Below, one piece after another: positions 5,366 through 5,581 of a stretch of 5,581 bases of DNA. Below the pieces are notes generated by a model. The model was given only the letters and a program-made list of their open reading frames with translations, searched no databases and was not told the DNA's origin. The translations under genes and the position numbers were made by a program. Location of the stretch: NCBI GenBank assembly GCA_002430405.1, contig DJBM01000126.1, forward strand, positions 1,876-7,456. Reading direction: 5' to 3'. Every line of letters starts with the position of its first letter. Positions within the stretch are counted from its first letter, which is position 1. This DNA is from Actinobacteria bacterium UBA5976 (GTDB lineage: Bacteria > Actinomycetota > Actinomycetes > S36-B12 > UBA5976).

Positions 5366-5581
5366 TCAGACGCGGCGACGCTTGGACGGGCGGCATCCGT
5401 TATGAGGGACAGGGGTCATGTCTTGAATTGTTCCAACTTCAAGACCAGAGGCTTGCAGGGAACGAATCGCAGTTTCGCGACCGGAGCCTGGGCCTTTTAC
5501 AAAAACATCGACTTTCTTCATACCGTGTTCCATTGCGCGCTTTGCAGCAGCTTCAGCAGCCATCTGTGCGGCGAAGGGGGT
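5366..5581 (-). CDS. rpsK: 30S ribosomal protein S11, C-terminal part (5' end outside window)
   Basis: S11 sits on the platform of the 30S subunit, where it contacts 16S rRNA near the mRNA exit. The last 71 residues are present and the reading frame runs open to the window edge, entering with TPFAAQM. Family hallmarks are visible: the alanine-rich helix after TPFAAQ, the VKGPGSGRE loop, and the C-terminal block PHNGCRPSKRRRV. Full-length family members are about 130 residues, so roughly the first 60 are missing because of the window boundary, not because of a gene break. The Asn-Gly in HNGCRP matches the site where E. coli S11 carries an isoaspartate (known for the family, not shown here). 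The TGA stop lies 26 bases ahead of rpsD, which fits a single transcript. Identification is secure. Confidence 0.98.
   Translation of the reverse strand, partial: TPFAAQMAAEAAAKRAMEHGMKKVDVFVKGPGSGRETAIRSLQASGLEVGTIQDMTPVPHNGCRPSKRRRV

Noticed and set aside
5366..5581. Truncated rpsK as a pseudogene
   Set aside because: The frame is intact to the window edge and fully conserved; the missing part is due to the window boundary.

Overview
The window is the distal end of a bacterial ribosomal-protein/RNA-polymerase operon (the 'alpha' part of the spc-alpha cluster) and a few genes downstream. Every supported gene lies on the minus strand. In the direction of transcription (right to left) the order is rpsK (S11, 5' end cut by the window edge), rpsD (S4), rpoA (RNA polymerase alpha), rplQ (L17, very long acidic tail), truA (tRNA pseudouridine synthase), an ABC-F family ATPase and a small antibiotic-biosynthesis-monooxygenase (ABM) fold protein. 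Spacings are 26, 58, 39 and 4 bases, then a 14-base overlap, then 10 bases. No plus-strand gene is credible and no stretch over 300 bases lacks a gene. I found no tRNA, rRNA, mobile element, CRISPR array or convincing promoter.

The organism is most likely an actinobacterium. The order rpsK-rpsD-rpoA-rplQ-truA, the RpoA start MLISVRPEL and its end EDEQL, the long L17 tail and an ABC-F protein closely resembling a widespread actinobacterial one (from memory) all point that way. By eye the base composition is moderate, a little under half G+C, which is low for the phylum. A streamlined aquatic lineage such as the Nanopelagicales (acI) is a plausible but unproven source.

How the genes fit together: S11 and S4 help build the small ribosomal subunit, L17 surrounds the polypeptide exit on the large subunit, alpha seeds RNA polymerase assembly, and TruA modifies the tRNA anticodon arm. 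The ABC-F protein probably also acts on the ribosome. The first six genes are therefore one gene-expression module. The ABM-fold gene is the functional outlier and probably rides on the same transcript.

I see no wholly new multi-gene system. The items worth a second look are: a perfect 13-bp inverted repeat inside the first codons of truA; a nested stem-loop that places the rpoA stop codon in its tetraloop; an L17 tail grown by a duplication of 87-base period; an enlarged acidic RpoA tail; and a zinc-ribbon (four-cysteine) S4 in a phylum where well-known members have the cysteine-free form.
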